Assembly (NCBI GenBank): GCA_025459035.1
Contig: JALORJ010000214.1
Span: forward strand, 1 to 5,153
Direction: 5' to 3'
DNA from: Burkholderiales bacterium
Lineage (GTDB): Bacteria; Pseudomonadota; Gammaproteobacteria; Burkholderiales; Ga0077523
DNA: 5,153 nt
In this document: piece after piece, positions 5,062-5,153 of the stretch
How the letters are laid out: each line of letters starts with the position of its first letter
Position numbering within the stretch: position 1 is the stretch's first letter
Notes under the pieces: model-generated
Seen by the model: only the letters and a program-made list of their open reading frames with translations
Database searches by the model: none
What the model was told of the DNA's origin: nothing
Program-made: the position numbers and the translations under genes

Positions 5062-5153
5062 ACCCGCACGACCTGCCCGCGCCGCGTCCGTTCACGCCCG
5101 CCGCGATGGCCGCGGCGCGTGACGCCGCGACGCGCGACGGCCGCCGCCGGGTC
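5058..5153 (+). CDS. Start of the next secretion gene, probably the GspE ATPase (3' partial)
   Basis: The ATG at 5058 overlaps the gspF stop by ATGA, a sign of tight translational coupling. The frame is open for 32 codons to the window end. The visible residues (MNPHDLPAPRPFTPAAM, then an Ala/Arg-rich helix ending DGRRRV) carry no diagnostic motif. GspE is the likeliest partner because E and F work together and are commonly adjacent. The short stretch also resembles the helical N-terminal domain of such ATPases in character. The Walker and Asp-box motifs would lie beyond the window, so the product is inferred from context. Confidence 0.55.
   Translation, partial: MNPHDLPAPRPFTPAAMAAARDAATRDGRRRV

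Overview
The window is GC-rich DNA, with third codon positions strongly biased to G or C. It looks like a chromosomal segment of a high-GC proteobacterium. The gene content (urea carboxylase plus AtzF-type allophanate hydrolase, a small YgaP/DUF2892 membrane protein, and general secretion pathway genes) fits Burkholderiales-like Betaproteobacteria best. That placement is inferred from style and gene content, not from a marker gene.

Left part (1-2069, + strand): the biotin-carrier tail of a urea carboxylase-type enzyme, then a complete allophanate hydrolase (261-2069). Together they form the ATP-dependent route that carboxylates urea (or guanidine, in guanidine-carboxylase relatives) and releases ammonia and CO2. 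They are separated by an odd 110-base spacer. It is bounded by a 15-base direct repeat and carries a 37-codon reading frame that overlaps the upstream stop and the downstream start by GTGA at both ends. A perfect 11-bp GC hairpin lies across the allophanate hydrolase stop codon.

Middle part (2091-2994): a convergent 65-codon DUF2892-type membrane protein on the - strand. Across a 250-base divergent intergenic region lies an unrecognised 151-residue protein on the + strand, with a GTG start embedded in a 13-codon upstream ORF. The intergenic region holds an FNR/FixK-like palindrome.

Right part (3225-5153, + strand): a type II secretion block of gspG (major pseudopilin), gspF (inner-membrane platform protein), and the first 32 codons of a gene that overlaps gspF by ATGA and is probably gspE. 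The order G-F-next differs from the canonical C-D-E-F-G-H-I-J-K-L-M-N order and suggests a rearranged or reduced secretion cluster.

No rRNA, tRNA, CRISPR array, insertion sequence or phage gene was seen. Most of the window is ordinary, well-preserved coding sequence. The points most worth a second look are the spacer between the two nitrogen genes, the paired 13-codon upstream ORFs, the FNR/FixK-like site and the unusual gspG-gspF order.
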